Of a stretch of DNA of 64,000 bases, positions 24,664-32,189 are shown piece after piece (the first letter of the stretch is position 1; each line of letters begins with the position of its first letter). Source of the DNA: Sphingobium yanoikuyae (GTDB taxonomy: Bacteria; Pseudomonadota; Alphaproteobacteria; Sphingomonadales; Sphingomonadaceae); contig NZ_CP139979.1 of the NCBI RefSeq assembly GCF_034424525.1, forward strand, positions 4,859,501 through 4,923,500, written 5' to 3'. The notes below the pieces were generated by a model, which had not been told where the DNA came from, searched no databases, and saw only the letters and a program-made list of their open reading frames with translations. A program made the position numbers and the translations under genes.

Positions 24664-25020
24664 ATGATTACCATGTACGGCATCAAGAATTGCGACACGA
24701 TCAAGAAGGCCCGCAACTGGCTGGACAATGAGCGCGTCGCCTATAATTTCCACGACTATAAGGTCGCCGGCGTCGACAAGGAGAAGCTGGAGGAATGGGT
24801 GATGGAGCATGGTTGGGAAACCATCCTCAACCGCTCCGGCACCACCTTCAAAGCGCTCGACGCGGGGGACAAGGCGCATATCGACGCGGACAAGGCGATC
24901 CTGCTGATGATCACCAACCCCTCGATGATCAAGCGCCCGATCCTCGACACCGGCAAGGGCACGGTCGTCGGCTTCAAGGCGACGACCTATGAAAATGCGC
25001 TGAAAGGCGTGATGGCGTGA
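24664..25020 (+). CDS. ArsC/Spx-family reductase (YffB-like)
   Basis: A 118-residue thioredoxin-fold protein. It starts MITMYGIKNCDTIKKA, with the single redox Cys C10 in the position of the ArsC catalytic Cys. It later has the RSGTTFKAL and PSMIKRPIL segments of the ArsC/YffB branch. Most such proteins are glutathione-dependent reductases of unknown substrate, not true arsenate reductases; no other ars genes are present. It begins 15 bp after the RidA stop and ends overlapping the next gene, so the three are likely co-transcribed. Confidence 0.87.
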   Translation: MITMYGIKNCDTIKKARNWLDNERVAYNFHDYKVAGVDKEKLEEWVMEHGWETILNRSGTTFKALDAGDKAHIDADKAILLMITNPSMIKRPILDTGKGTVVGFKATTYENALKGVMA

Positions 25021-26063
25021 TCGGACGGGGGCTGCTGGGCATCGGGGCATTGCTGATGATGGGCCTGCTCCCCCTTTCCGCCGTCCGGGCCGCCGACCCG
25101 CTGATCATCGCGCATCGCGGTGCCAGCGGCGAGCGGCCCGAACATACGCTCGCCAGCTATGAGCGGGCGATCGACCAGGGCGCCGACTATATCGAGCCCG
25201 ATCTGGTCCTGACCAGGGATGGCGTGCTGGTCGCCCGGCATGAGAACGAGATTGGCGGCACTACCGACGTCGCCGACCATCCCGAATTTGCCGATCGCAA
25301 GACCACGAAGACGATCGACGGCATCGAAATGACCGGCTGGTTCACCGAGGATTTCACCCTCGGCGAACTGCGCACTTTGCGGGCGCGGGAACGTCTGCCT
25401 GATCTGCGCCCGGCCAATGTCCGCTTCAACGATCTCTATCTCATCCCGACCTTCGAGGAGATATTGAAGCTGGTCCGCGCTAAGGAAGCGGAGCAGCATC
25501 GTCGCATCGGCCTCTATCCCGAAACCAAGCATCCCAGCTATTTCGCCGGCATCGGCCTGCCGCACCAGCAGGCGCTGCTCGATCTGCTCGGCAAATATGG
25601 CTACACCAATGCCGACGATCCGGTCTTCATCCAGTCGTTCGAGGTCGGCAATCTGAAGGCCCTGCATGAAGCGACCCGGCTGCGCCTCATCCAGCTCGTC
25701 GATGCCGAAGGCGGCCCCGCTGACGAACCTGGCACGACCTATGCCGACATGATGAGCGTCTCCGGGCTGGAGGCGATTGCCGGCTATGCCACAGGCCTCG
25801 GCCCGTCCGCCGCCATGGTGCTGGCACCCGATGGGGCGACCGCGCTGGTTGGCCGTGCCCATGATGCCGGGCTTCAGGTCCATATCTGGACGCTACGGAT
25901 GGAAAACAGCTTCCTGCCCGACCAGTATAAGCGACCGGACGATCCGCAGGGCCGGGGCGATTTTGCCGGCTATGTCCAGGCGATCGCATCGACGGGCGTC
26001 GACGGCATTTTCAGCGATTTCCCCAGGCAGGCGCGCGACGCTCTGAGCAACGCGCAGCCCTGA
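25017..26063 (+). CDS. glpQ: Glycerophosphodiester phosphodiesterase, periplasmic type
   Basis: A 348-residue enzyme that hydrolyses glycerophosphodiesters to glycerol-3-phosphate and an alcohol. A signal peptide ends near AVRAAD. The catalytic region has IIAHRGASGERPEHTLASYE (first His and Glu) and YIEPDLVLTRDG (metal-binding Glu and Asp), and later LYPETKHP. Its length and motifs match GlpQ-type enzymes. The start is GTG 25017, overlapping the previous stop by 4 bases (GTGA), which implies translational coupling. Product glycerol-3-phosphate could feed GlpD encoded at 50.6 kb. Confidence 0.9.
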   Translation: MIGRGLLGIGALLMMGLLPLSAVRAADPLIIAHRGASGERPEHTLASYERAIDQGADYIEPDLVLTRDGVLVARHENEIGGTTDVADHPEFADRKTTKTIDGIEMTGWFTEDFTLGELRTLRARERLPDLRPANVRFNDLYLIPTFEEILKLVRAKEAEQHRRIGLYPETKHPSYFAGIGLPHQQALLDLLGKYGYTNADDPVFIQSFEVGNLKALHEATRLRLIQLVDAEGGPADEPGTTYADMMSVSGLEAIAGYATGLGPSAAMVLAPDGATALVGRAHDAGLQVHIWTLRMENSFLPDQYKRPDDPQGRGDFAGYVQAIASTGVDGIFSDFPRQARDALSNAQP

Positions 26064-26157
26064 TCGGCAACATCGCATAAATTAAAGCGGATTTTCCCTT
26101 CTCTACCCTGCGGCTCGACTTGCCAAAGCCGGGCCGCAGGCGAATAACGAACAGACC

Positions 26158-26583
26158 ATGCTGTCCCAGAAGACCCGTTACGCCATCCGCGCGCTCCAGC
26201 ATCTTGCCGACCGCTATCGCCAGGGGCCCGTGCCCCTCAACGAGATTGCGACGCGCCAGAATATCCCGGCGAAATTCCTGACGGTGATCCTGTCCGAATT
26301 GTCGCGCGAAGGGCTGGTGGCGACCCAACGGGGGCGCGACGGCGGCTATTGGCTGGCCTTGGCGCCGGTCGACATCAGCTATGGCGACATCGTCCGCCTG
26401 ACCCGCGGGTCACTCGCGCTCACCCCTTGTGCCAGCCGCTTCGCCCATGAAAGCTGCACCAACTGCCTGCCCGAAAGCGAATGTCGCCTGCACCGGGTGA
26501 TGCTGCGCGTGCGCGACGAAACCGCCAAGGTGCTCGACAGCATCAGCCTCGCCGAACCCTTCGCGGCCGAAGGGTTGGGGTAG
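26158..26583 (+). CDS. Rrf2 family transcriptional regulator
   Basis: A 141-residue regulator. The N-terminal winged helix-turn-helix is MLSQKTRYAIRALQHLA to RDGGYWLA. It is followed by cysteines C91, C100, C103 and C109 (PCASRF, CTNCLPESECR), an arrangement like that of Rrf2 proteins that bind an iron-sulfur cluster and sense oxidants, nitric oxide or iron status. The target genes are unknown; it precedes a hydrolase gene by 65 bp and could regulate that or its own promoter. Confidence 0.9.
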   Translation: MLSQKTRYAIRALQHLADRYRQGPVPLNEIATRQNIPAKFLTVILSELSREGLVATQRGRDGGYWLALAPVDISYGDIVRLTRGSLALTPCASRFAHESCTNCLPESECRLHRVMLRVRDETAKVLDSISLAEPFAAEGLG

Positions 26584-26648
26584 GGCGCCGAAGGCGCAGG
26601 CGTGCCGACGCCCTTGCGCTCGCCCCGCCGCTTCGCCACATCGGCAGC

Positions 26649-27305
26649 ATGACCACGCCGCCGCTCAAAGCCGCCCTGATCCCCGTCACCCCGCTGCAGC
26701 AGAACTGCACCCTCTTCTGGTGTACGGAAACGATGCGCGGCGCCTTCGTCGATCCGGGCGGCGACTTGCCGGTGCTGAAGAAGGCGGCGGCGCAGCATGG
26801 CGTCACGATCGAGAAGATTCTCGTCACCCATGGCCATATCGACCATTGCGGCCAGGCCGGCGTGCTGGCCCGCGACCTCGATGTCCCGATCGAGGGGCCG
26901 CATGAGGAGGATCGCTTCTGGATCGACCGCCTGCCGCAGGATGGCCAACGCTGGGGCATTCCCGGCGAGAGTTTCGAGCCGGATCGCTGGCTGGTCGATG
27001 GCGACCAGGTGACGGTCGGCAATCTGACCTTCGACGTCTATCATTGCCCCGGCCACACGCCGGGCCATGTCGTCTTCCACCATGCGCCGAGCCAGCTCGC
27101 GATCGTGGGCGACGTGCTGTTCAAGGGGTCGATCGGCCGCACCGACTTCCCGCGCGGCAATCATCAGGACTTGATCGACGCGATCACAGGCAAGCTCTGG
27201 CCGCTCGGCGGCCAGACCGCCTTCGTCCCCGGCCATGGCGAGATGAGCAATTTCGCCTATGAACGGCGCACCAATCCCTATGTGGCCGATTCCGTTCTCG
27301 GTTAA
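26649..27305 (+). CDS. Glyoxalase II-like metallo-beta-lactamase hydrolase
   Basis: A 218-residue metallo-hydrolase. The metal motif is THGHIDHCG (H61, H63, D65, H66), followed by CPGHTPGH and VGDVLFKGSIGRTDFPRG, and a last ligand in VPGHGEMS. This order is that of the GloB/YcbL group, thioester hydrolases in methylglyoxal detoxification and related thiol esters. YcbL-type proteins lack the C-terminal helical domain of full glyoxalase II, as here. The ATG at 26649 directly precedes the conserved core. Confidence 0.88.
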   Translation: MTTPPLKAALIPVTPLQQNCTLFWCTETMRGAFVDPGGDLPVLKKAAAQHGVTIEKILVTHGHIDHCGQAGVLARDLDVPIEGPHEEDRFWIDRLPQDGQRWGIPGESFEPDRWLVDGDQVTVGNLTFDVYHCPGHTPGHVVFHHAPSQLAIVGDVLFKGSIGRTDFPRGNHQDLIDAITGKLWPLGGQTAFVPGHGEMSNFAYERRTNPYVADSVLG

Positions 27306-27730
27306 ACCCGCGCCATCGCCGGCGGGGCAGGCACGGCGCGAGTCGCGCCACAGGCGATATAGAGCGCCGCGACCGCCAGGCCGAGCATCACGATCCAGGT
27401 GAGCAGCGCGCCGCCCGCGCGCCAGACCGTCGGCTTGTCGGCGTCCATGCCAAAGCCATGGGCGATTCGCGCCAGCGCATAGATCATCGCCCCGATCCAC
27501 AGCCATAGCGGCGCGCCGATCGCCATCTCGATCAGGCCAAAGAGAATCAGCACGATCGGCGTATATTCGATGAAATTGGCGTGCGCCCGCATCCGCCGTG
27601 CCAGCAGCATATTTCCCGAGTCGCCGTGCAAAAGCTTCGCGCCCACGCGGATTCGCGCGCAGCGCACCGCCAGCCAGAAATTGATGAGCGCACAGGCCGC
27701 AGCCAGTGTAAGCGTGATCGGCAACAACAT
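27302..27730 (-). CDS. MAPEG family membrane protein
   Basis: A 142-residue protein with four hydrophobic helices. The MAPEG motif is visible as RRMRAHANFIEYTPIVLILFGL, including the E-x-x-P glutathione-site pattern, followed by ARIAHGFGM. MAPEG proteins in eukaryotes make or use glutathione conjugates; in bacteria the substrate is mostly unknown. Start ATG 27730 has a GGGGG ribosome site upstream; ATG 27736 is two codons earlier. It converges on the hydrolase gene, with 4 bases of overlap at the 3' ends. Confidence 0.85.
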   Translation of the reverse strand: MLLPITLTLAAACALINFWLAVRCARIRVGAKLLHGDSGNMLLARRMRAHANFIEYTPIVLILFGLIEMAIGAPLWLWIGAMIYALARIAHGFGMDADKPTVWRAGGALLTWIVMLGLAVAALYIACGATRAVPAPPAMARV

Positions 27731-27936
27731 GGGCATCCCCCTATTCGACGGGCGGCCACCATAGGCGCGGCGGGCCGGCGGGCAAGGAAGGACTTGCACC
27801 ATCTGCAAAAACGGCTATAGGCGCAGGGCTTCGCGATCACCCGGGCCGCATGGTCTGCGGCACCCGTGCCGTCGGCGTCTCATTTGGAAACCGGCCAGTC
27901 GCATAACCAGATTTAATTACGGAAACAGGTGCCGAC

Positions 27937-28116
27937 ATGGCTGTCCCCAAAAGGAAAACTTCCCCGTCCAAGCGTGGCATGCGTCGCAGCCACGATTCGC
28001 TGCGCGTCGAAGCATTCCAGGAATGCTCGAACTGCGGTGAACTGAAGCGTCCCCACAATCTGTGCGACGCGTGCGGCCATTATAACGGCCGCGAAGTCAT
28101 CGCCGTCGGGGCGTAA
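27937..28116 (+). CDS. rpmF: Ribosomal protein L32
   Basis: A 59-residue basic protein of the large ribosomal subunit. It begins [20 protein letters not shown] and has the zinc-binding pair of knuckles CSNCGE and CDACGH, so it is the Cys4 (C+) form. The gene is missed by tracks with a 60-residue cutoff. It heads the conserved rpmF-plsX-fabH order that links ribosome and membrane lipid synthesis in many bacteria. The gap to plsX is 33 bp. Confidence 0.97.
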   Translation: MAVPKRKTSPSKRGMRRSHDSLRVEAFQECSNCGELKRPHNLCDACGHYNGREVIAVGA

Positions 28117-28149
28117 GACTTTTTCGATCTCCGCAAAGGGGTGATCTCA

Positions 28150-29208
28150 GTGTCCAGCCAACCGCGAATCGCAATTGACGCGATGGGCGGGGATGAAGGC
28201 GTGCGGGTGATGATGGCAGGCGTTGCGCTTGCCCGTCGCCGGCACGAAGGACTCCGCTTCACCCTTTTCGGCGACGAGACCCGGATCAAGGCGGCTCTCG
28301 ACAACCACCCCAATTTGCGGGCGGCGTCGGAAGTCGTGCATTCCGACACGATCGTCGAGGGCACGGACAAGCCCAGCGTCGCGATTCGCAAGAAGAGCAG
28401 CTCGATGAGCATGGCGATCAACGCCGTGAAGTCGGGTGATGCCGGTGCGGCGGTTTCCGCCGGCAATACCGGTGCGCTCATGGCGATGGCGAAGCTGGCG
28501 CTGCGCACGATGCCCGGTGTCGATCGGCCTGCGCTGGCAGCGATGCTGCCGACCCTTGGCGACAATGATGTCGTCATGCTCGACCTTGGTGCCAATACCG
28601 AGTGCGATGCGCGCAATCTCGTCCAGTTCGCGGTGATGGGTGCGGCCTATGCCCGCATCGCCCTCGATCTGGAGCGGCCGCGCGTGCGCCTGCTCAACAT
28701 CGGCACCGAAGAGCTCAAGGGCACGGACGAGATCCGTGATGCCGCCGCCGTGCTGCGCGCAGCCGACACCCTGCCATTCTCGTTCGACGGCTTTACCGAA
28801 GGCGACAAGATCGGCCGCGGGGAAACCGATGTAATCGTGTGCGACGGCTTCTCGGGCAATGTCGCGCTCAAGACGGCCGAGGGCACCGCCCGCTTCGTCG
28901 CCGACCTGCTGCGCCGCGCCTTCTCCAGTTCGCTGCGGTCCAAGATCGGCTTCCTGATCTCGAAGCCGGCGATGCATCTGCTCAAGCATCATCTCGATCC
29001 CAACAATCATAATGGCGCCGTCTTCCTCGGCCTCAACGGGGTCGTGGTGAAGAGCCATGGCAGCGCTGACGCCAAGGGCGTGGCCAATGCGGTGCATGTC
29101 GCCGCCCGCCTGCTGGAAGAGGATATCACGCGACGCATCGCCGCCGACATGGCCGGGGTGCAGGATCTGTCCGCCGTCGCGTCCAAATTGGAGCTGCCCG
29201 TCAAGTGA
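28150..29208 (+). CDS. plsX: Phosphate acyltransferase
   Basis: A 352-residue enzyme that turns acyl-ACP into acyl-phosphate for the first step of phospholipid synthesis. It begins [15 protein letters not shown], with the [10 protein letters not shown] and [10 protein letters not shown] motifs, and ends in the standard helical region. GTG 28150 is preferred because it is spaced 9-10 bp from AAAGG; a GTG at 28141 is too close to that site. Its stop overlaps the fabH start by one base. Confidence 0.95.
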   Translation: MSSQPRIAIDAMGGDEGVRVMMAGVALARRRHEGLRFTLFGDETRIKAALDNHPNLRAASEVVHSDTIVEGTDKPSVAIRKKSSSMSMAINAVKSGDAGAAVSAGNTGALMAMAKLALRTMPGVDRPALAAMLPTLGDNDVVMLDLGANTECDARNLVQFAVMGAAYARIALDLERPRVRLLNIGTEELKGTDEIRDAAAVLRAADTLPFSFDGFTEGDKIGRGETDVIVCDGFSGNVALKTAEGTARFVADLLRRAFSSSLRSKIGFLISKPAMHLLKHHLDPNNHNGAVFLGLNGVVVKSHGSADAKGVANAVHVAARLLEEDITRRIAADMAGVQDLSAVASKLELPVK

Positions 29209-30173
29209 TGCGTCGATCCGTTCTCCTGGGCACGGGCTCGGCCCTGCCCGCACGCGTCGTCACCAATGCGGAACTGGCGCAGACCGTCGACACCAGCGAC
29301 GAATGGATCGTCGAACGGACCGGCATCCGCACCCGCTATATCGCCGGCGAGGGGGAGACCACGACCACGCTGGCGACCGATGCCGCGAAGCGCGCGCTGG
29401 AGGCGGCCGGCCTTGCCGCGCAGGATATCGATCTCATCATCCTGGCGACTGCGACCCCGGACCAGACCTTCCCGGCCAGCGCCACGCTGGTGCAAGCCGC
29501 GCTCGGCATCGATGACTGCGTCGCCTTCGACGTCGCGGCCGTCTGCTCGGGCTTCCTCTATGCGATGACGGTCGCCGATTCGATGATCCGCTCGGGCGCG
29601 GCGCAGCGCGCGCTGGTGATCGGCGCGGAAACCTTCAGCCGCATTCTCGATTGGGAAGATCGCGCGACCTGCGTGCTGTTCGGCGATGGTGCCGGCGCCG
29701 TCGTGCTCGGCGCGGAGGAAAGCGCGGAAGGCCAGCGTGGCATCCTCGCCGCCAAGCTGCATGCCGATGGCCGCCACAACCAGCTTCTCTATGTCGATGG
29801 CGGTCCCTCGACCACCCAGACGGTGGGCAAGGTCCGCATGAAGGGGCAGGAAGTGTTCCGCCATGCGGTGGTGAATCTCGCCACCGTGCTCAAGGAAGTG
29901 ATGGCGATGGCGGAGATGACGCCCGCCGACATCGACTGGCTGGTGCCACACCAGGCCAATGCCCGGATTCTCGACGCGACCGCGCGCAAGCTCAAGCTTT
30001 CCCCGGACAAGGTCGTCGTCACCGTCGACCAGCATGCCAACACCTCGGCCGCCTCGGTGCCGCTGGCGTTGGACGCGGCGACCCGCGATGGCCGGATCAA
30101 GGCCGGCGATCTGATCGTGCTGGAAGCGATGGGCGGTGGCTTCACCTGGGGCGCCTGCGTCCTGCGGGTCTGA
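29208..30173 (+). CDS. fabH: 3-oxoacyl-ACP synthase III
   Basis: A 321-residue condensing enzyme that starts fatty-acid chains from acetyl-CoA and malonyl-ACP. The catalytic triad is visible: C113 ([10 protein letters not shown]), H248 (VPHQANARI) and N278 (HANTSAAS). ATG 29208 shares one base with the plsX stop (TGATG), so translation is coupled; GTG 29205 is a weaker alternative. Length and order are normal. It is the third gene of the rpmF-plsX-fabH unit. Confidence 0.96.
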   Translation: MRRSVLLGTGSALPARVVTNAELAQTVDTSDEWIVERTGIRTRYIAGEGETTTTLATDAAKRALEAAGLAAQDIDLIILATATPDQTFPASATLVQAALGIDDCVAFDVAAVCSGFLYAMTVADSMIRSGAAQRALVIGAETFSRILDWEDRATCVLFGDGAGAVVLGAEESAEGQRGILAAKLHADGRHNQLLYVDGGPSTTQTVGKVRMKGQEVFRHAVVNLATVLKEVMAMAEMTPADIDWLVPHQANARILDATARKLKLSPDKVVVTVDQHANTSAASVPLALDAATRDGRIKAGDLIVLEAMGGGFTWGACVLRV

Positions 30174-30298
30174 TACGGCGGCGAAACGATCGCCCCTACG
30201 TATCTGACCTGCTTGCCGAATCACCCAACATGCATCACATTTGTGTCGCAATCATTTGCCCCGGCAGATGATGCAGGGGGGCACATTGGGGATTTGCG

Positions 30299-30595
30299 AT
30301 GACCGGCACTGGCACACTGACCCGCGCTGATCTGGCGGAGAGCGTCAATCGTCACATTGGCTTGTCCCGCGCGGAAGCGGCGGCACTGGTCGAATCGATC
30401 CTGGAACATATGTCGACTGCGCTGGAGCGCGGCGAAAATGTGAAAATTTCGAGTTTCGGTACCTTCGTCCTGCGCGACAAGAATGAGCGCATGGGGCGCA
30501 ACCCGAAGACCGGGATCGAGGTGCCGATCGAGCCGCGCCGGGTGCTCACATTCCGCGCGAGCCAGACGATGCGGGACCGCGTTGCCTCGACCTGA
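30299..30595 (+). CDS. ihfA: Integration host factor, alpha subunit
   Basis: A 98-residue DNA-bending protein of the HU/IHF family. It shows [32 protein letters not shown] in the helical dimer part and the arm with [23 protein letters not shown]. It differs from HU by the alpha-type sequence and its usual neighbour, a MerR gene, as in other alphaproteobacteria. It works as a heterodimer with IHF beta, encoded elsewhere. The 125-bp gap upstream should hold its own promoter. Confidence 0.93.
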   Translation: MTGTGTLTRADLAESVNRHIGLSRAEAAALVESILEHMSTALERGENVKISSFGTFVLRDKNERMGRNPKTGIEVPIEPRRVLTFRASQTMRDRVAST

Positions 30596-30677
30596 GGCAA
30601 TTCGGTCAGCTTTTGTAATATTGGCGTATATTTACCGTAGTTGACCTTTACGGGACTATGGGTGCAACATTGCGCCC

Positions 30678-31022
30678 ATGGAAAAGGCCGAGGGCGCATT
30701 TCTGACCATCAGCGAACTGGCGACAGAGCTGGGTCTTGCCCAACATATTTTGCGCTATTGGGAAACCCGCTTTCCGCAATTGCGTCCGCTCCAGCGATCG
30801 GGCAACCGGCGCTACTATCGTCCTGCCGATGTGGCGCTGGCACGGCGCATCAACCAGTTGCTCAATGTCGAGGGCTTCACGGTCAAGGGCGCGCAGAAGG
30901 CGCTGGCCTATGGCACGGACGATATAGCGGTCGATCCGCTGCCCGCCGCGACGCCGGAGCCGGACCTGATCGCCCGGCTCGAAGCCATCCGGGCCGATCT
31001 GGCGCGGGCCTTGGGTCGCTGA
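30678..31022 (+). CDS. MerR family transcriptional regulator
   Basis: A 114-residue regulator with an N-terminal MerR helix-turn-helix: FLTISELATELGLAQHILRYWETRFPQL, then RSGNRRYYRPADVALARRINQLL. The C-terminal part is short and lacks Cys or His metal ligands, so it is not a classic mercury or metal sensor. Genes of this type follow ihfA in many alphaproteobacteria, but the target is not known. It converges on the acetyltransferase gene with a gap of 6 bp. Confidence 0.9.
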   Translation: MEKAEGAFLTISELATELGLAQHILRYWETRFPQLRPLQRSGNRRYYRPADVALARRINQLLNVEGFTVKGAQKALAYGTDDIAVDPLPAATPEPDLIARLEAIRADLARALGR

Positions 31023-31028
31023 TCGCGA

Positions 31029-31553
31029 TCAGAGCGTCCGGGCATAGACAAGGTCGCGGAACGGCACGTCCCCGACCATGAAGGTCAGTTCGCCGATCTC
31101 GACAAAATCATGCCGGGCATAGAAGCGCCGCGCCCGATCATTCTGTGGATAGACGGCCAGCAGTAGCCGACGTGCGCCGCGTTGCCGGGCTTCCGCCAGC
31201 ACCAGCGCCATCAGCGCGTCGCCATTGCCGCCACCCTGCCACCCGCTCAGCAGATAGATGCGCTTGAGTTCGACATCCGTCCGGTCGTCAGTCGGCACCG
31301 GCAGGTCGGGCGGGGTGATCAGCGCATAGCCGACCGGCGCGCCCAATGGCGTCTCGCCGATCAGGATCGTCTGGGCCGGATCGGCGAGGGCGGCGCGATA
31401 ATAGTCCTCGCCATGCGCCTTGCGGATATGGGCGACCAGCGCCTCGCCGGGATGGTCATGGGCAAAGCTGGCCAGGAAGGTGGCGCCGCCCAATATCGAC
31501 AATGCGGCGGCGTCGGAGGCGACAGCCGGTCGCCAGTGAATCGGCGTGGTCAA
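31029..31553 (-). CDS. GNAT family N-acetyltransferase
   Basis: A 174-residue acetyltransferase. The acetyl-CoA-binding region is LKRIYLLSGWQGGGNGDALMALVLAEA (the R/Q-x-x-G-x-G/A loop is present in modified form as QGGGNG), then RLLLAVYPQNDRARRFYARHDF, the usual motif B. The substrate is unknown. No ATG is available near the family start: TTG 31553, two bases after the stop of sixA, is the likely start, implying translational coupling; the open frame reaches 31646 but lies within sixA. Confidence 0.82.
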   Translation of the reverse strand: MTTPIHWRPAVASDAAALSILGGATFLASFAHDHPGEALVAHIRKAHGEDYYRAALADPAQTILIGETPLGAPVGYALITPPDLPVPTDDRTDVELKRIYLLSGWQGGGNGDALMALVLAEARQRGARRLLLAVYPQNDRARRFYARHDFVEIGELTFMVGDVPFRDLVYARTL

Positions 31554-31555
31554 GC

Positions 31556-32098
31556 TCAGCGCGATCCCGGCCCCAGCGCCGGGTCCAGGTCGCGGGGACG
31601 GGTGAAGCTCAGCAATGTGCCGCACTTGTCCGTCGTAGCCTCCCACTGGTCGATGGCGAGATCCATCACCGCGATGCTGGCGGTCGGGAATTTGATCTCC
31701 ACATCCTCGCGCAGCGGATTGGCGCCATCATCGGGGACCAGGCTCAGGATCAGTTCCTCGAAACCGGGATTATGCCCTGCCATCAGCACGCTGTCCGCCT
31801 CGTCCGGCAAATCGCGCAGCACGTCGATCAGGGTCGGGGCAGAGGCCAGATAGATGCGCCGGTCCCAGCGCGCGTCCAGCGTTTCGCCATAGCCGGTGAA
31901 GAAGGTATCGAGCGTCTGCACGACGCGGGCAGCGGGGGAGGCGACCAGCAGGTCGAACCGCATATCCTTGCGCGCGGCGAACTGGCCCATCAACAGCGCG
32001 GCCTTTTCCCCCCGGCGGTTGAGCGGCCGGTCGAAATCCCGCGCGACCGGATCGTCCCAATCGGACTTGGCATGGCGCAACAGGGTCAACCGCTTCAT
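31556..32098 (-). CDS. Histidine phosphatase (SixA-like)
   Basis: A 180-residue phosphatase of the phosphoglycerate-mutase-like fold. It begins with the catalytic RHA motif (TLLRHAKSDWDDP) and has the later His in MAGHNPGFEEL. Small proteins of this type resemble SixA, which dephosphorylates histidine residues of phosphorelay proteins, but a small-molecule substrate is possible. It overlaps no upstream gene and lies 92 bp from the helicase stop. The next gene (acetyltransferase) starts two bases after its stop. Confidence 0.87.
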   Translation of the reverse strand: MKRLTLLRHAKSDWDDPVARDFDRPLNRRGEKAALLMGQFAARKDMRFDLLVASPAARVVQTLDTFFTGYGETLDARWDRRIYLASAPTLIDVLRDLPDEADSVLMAGHNPGFEELILSLVPDDGANPLREDVEIKFPTASIAVMDLAIDQWEATTDKCGTLLSFTRPRDLDPALGPGSR

Positions 32099-32189
32099 TC
32101 TCGCTCCAGCTCCTCGCGCCTTGTCGCGGCGGAATATCTCCTGCCGACTCGCAAAAACGCAGAAAACAAAGGCGCCGTGCCCTGTCGGG

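Noticed and set aside
24664..25020. True arsenate reductase
   Set aside because: No arsenic genes are present, and the sequence groups with the YffB/Spx-like branch.
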